From an uncultured Nostoc sp. (lineage in GTDB: Bacteria; Cyanobacteriota; Cyanobacteriia; Cyanobacteriales; Nostocaceae): a stretch of 59,596 nucleotides of DNA. The stretch is taken from contig NZ_CALMFY010000133.1 in NCBI RefSeq assembly GCF_937863485.1, positions 1 through 59,596 of the forward strand, in the 5' to 3' direction. The position numbers and the translations under genes were made by a program. Shown one piece after another: positions 59,383 through 59,596 of the stretch (the first letter of the stretch is position 1; every line of letters begins with the position of its first letter). The notes under the pieces are model-generated. The model made no database searches and was not told where the DNA came from. It saw only the letters and a program-made list of their open reading frames with translations.

Positions 59383-59596
59383 ATGCTGTTTAGGGTGAAA
59401 TTGATGGTAGATTTGCCTAGCAACTGCATTTAAGCACAAAGTCTGACTTCATTGCTAGAGCGCGTTGACCTTAAACATACAGAGACTAAGGGGCGTAGTT
59501 TACCGCCGTAGGCATCGCTACCTCCCTAAAGCATATAAACTGCGTCCACCTTGAAAACTGTAGTTCTTTCCGTATGAAAAGAAAAAACCCTCATAC

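Overview
The window is chromosomal DNA of a filamentous, Nostoc-like cyanobacterium. The evidence is the petC-petA pair (Rieske protein and cytochrome f), tocopherol cyclase, DUF3067, DUF3038/DUF4335, Ycf35, many GCGATCGC (HIP1) octamers, and a high load of the short interspersed and heptameric repeats typical of Nostoc and its relatives. The species assignment is inference; there is no rRNA or marker gene to confirm it.

Layout. 1-6 kb: an ABC exporter, a small cyanobacterial protein, a frameshifted AlbA_2 gene and two tandem metallophosphoesterases. 6-11 kb: a membrane-anchored Pro/Thr/Ser-rich protein, a DnaJ-TPR-WD40 fusion beside its DnaJ-TPR paralogue, tocopherol cyclase and tRNA-Arg(CCT). 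11-18 kb: a broken PIN-domain toxin, then a two-gene unit on the minus strand: a 445-aa P-loop ATPase overlapping by 31 bases a 1750-aa STAND-type NTPase with TPRs, a membrane helix and 14 WD40 blades. 19-25 kb: an SDR, tatC, a frameshifted nuclease-like gene, DUF3067, petC and petA. 25-30 kb: a decayed AlbA_2 gene, Uma2, a DUF6888/DUF6887 pair and GH57 branching enzyme. 30-37 kb: a chaperone cluster grpE, dnaK, dnaJ, tusA-like, rsgA, the last three with 4-base overlaps. 37-43 kb: pilB, pilT and pilC of the type IV pilus motor and platform. 43-50 kb: a saccharopine-dehydrogenase-like oxidoreductase, a UPF0175/DUF3368 toxin-antitoxin pair with a shortened toxin, a MITE, a secreted astacin-like protease with a seven-bladed propeller, and a DUF2997-ycf35-ferredoxin operon. 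50-59.6 kb: DUF3038/DUF4335, a molybdate-binding-like protein with a PEP-CTERM-like tail, Uma2, mutS2, DUF2288 and an AI-2E family permease.

What stands out. (1) The AAA plus STAND/TPR/WD40 pair has the architecture of a signal-sensing or biological-conflict switch and is the best candidate for an uncharacterised system. (2) A purine/pyrimidine palindromic repeat appears to be inserted in frame in RsgA and the STAND protein, with a related insert in MutS2, and also lies free between genes. (3) Four accessory genes are each broken by one or two point lesions while the housekeeping genes are intact. (4) A DUF6888 gene appears to start at ATT behind a perfect Shine-Dalgarno sequence. (5) A secreted astacin-type protease is fused to seven lectin-like blades. 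Functions were assigned by reading motifs; no database search was run.
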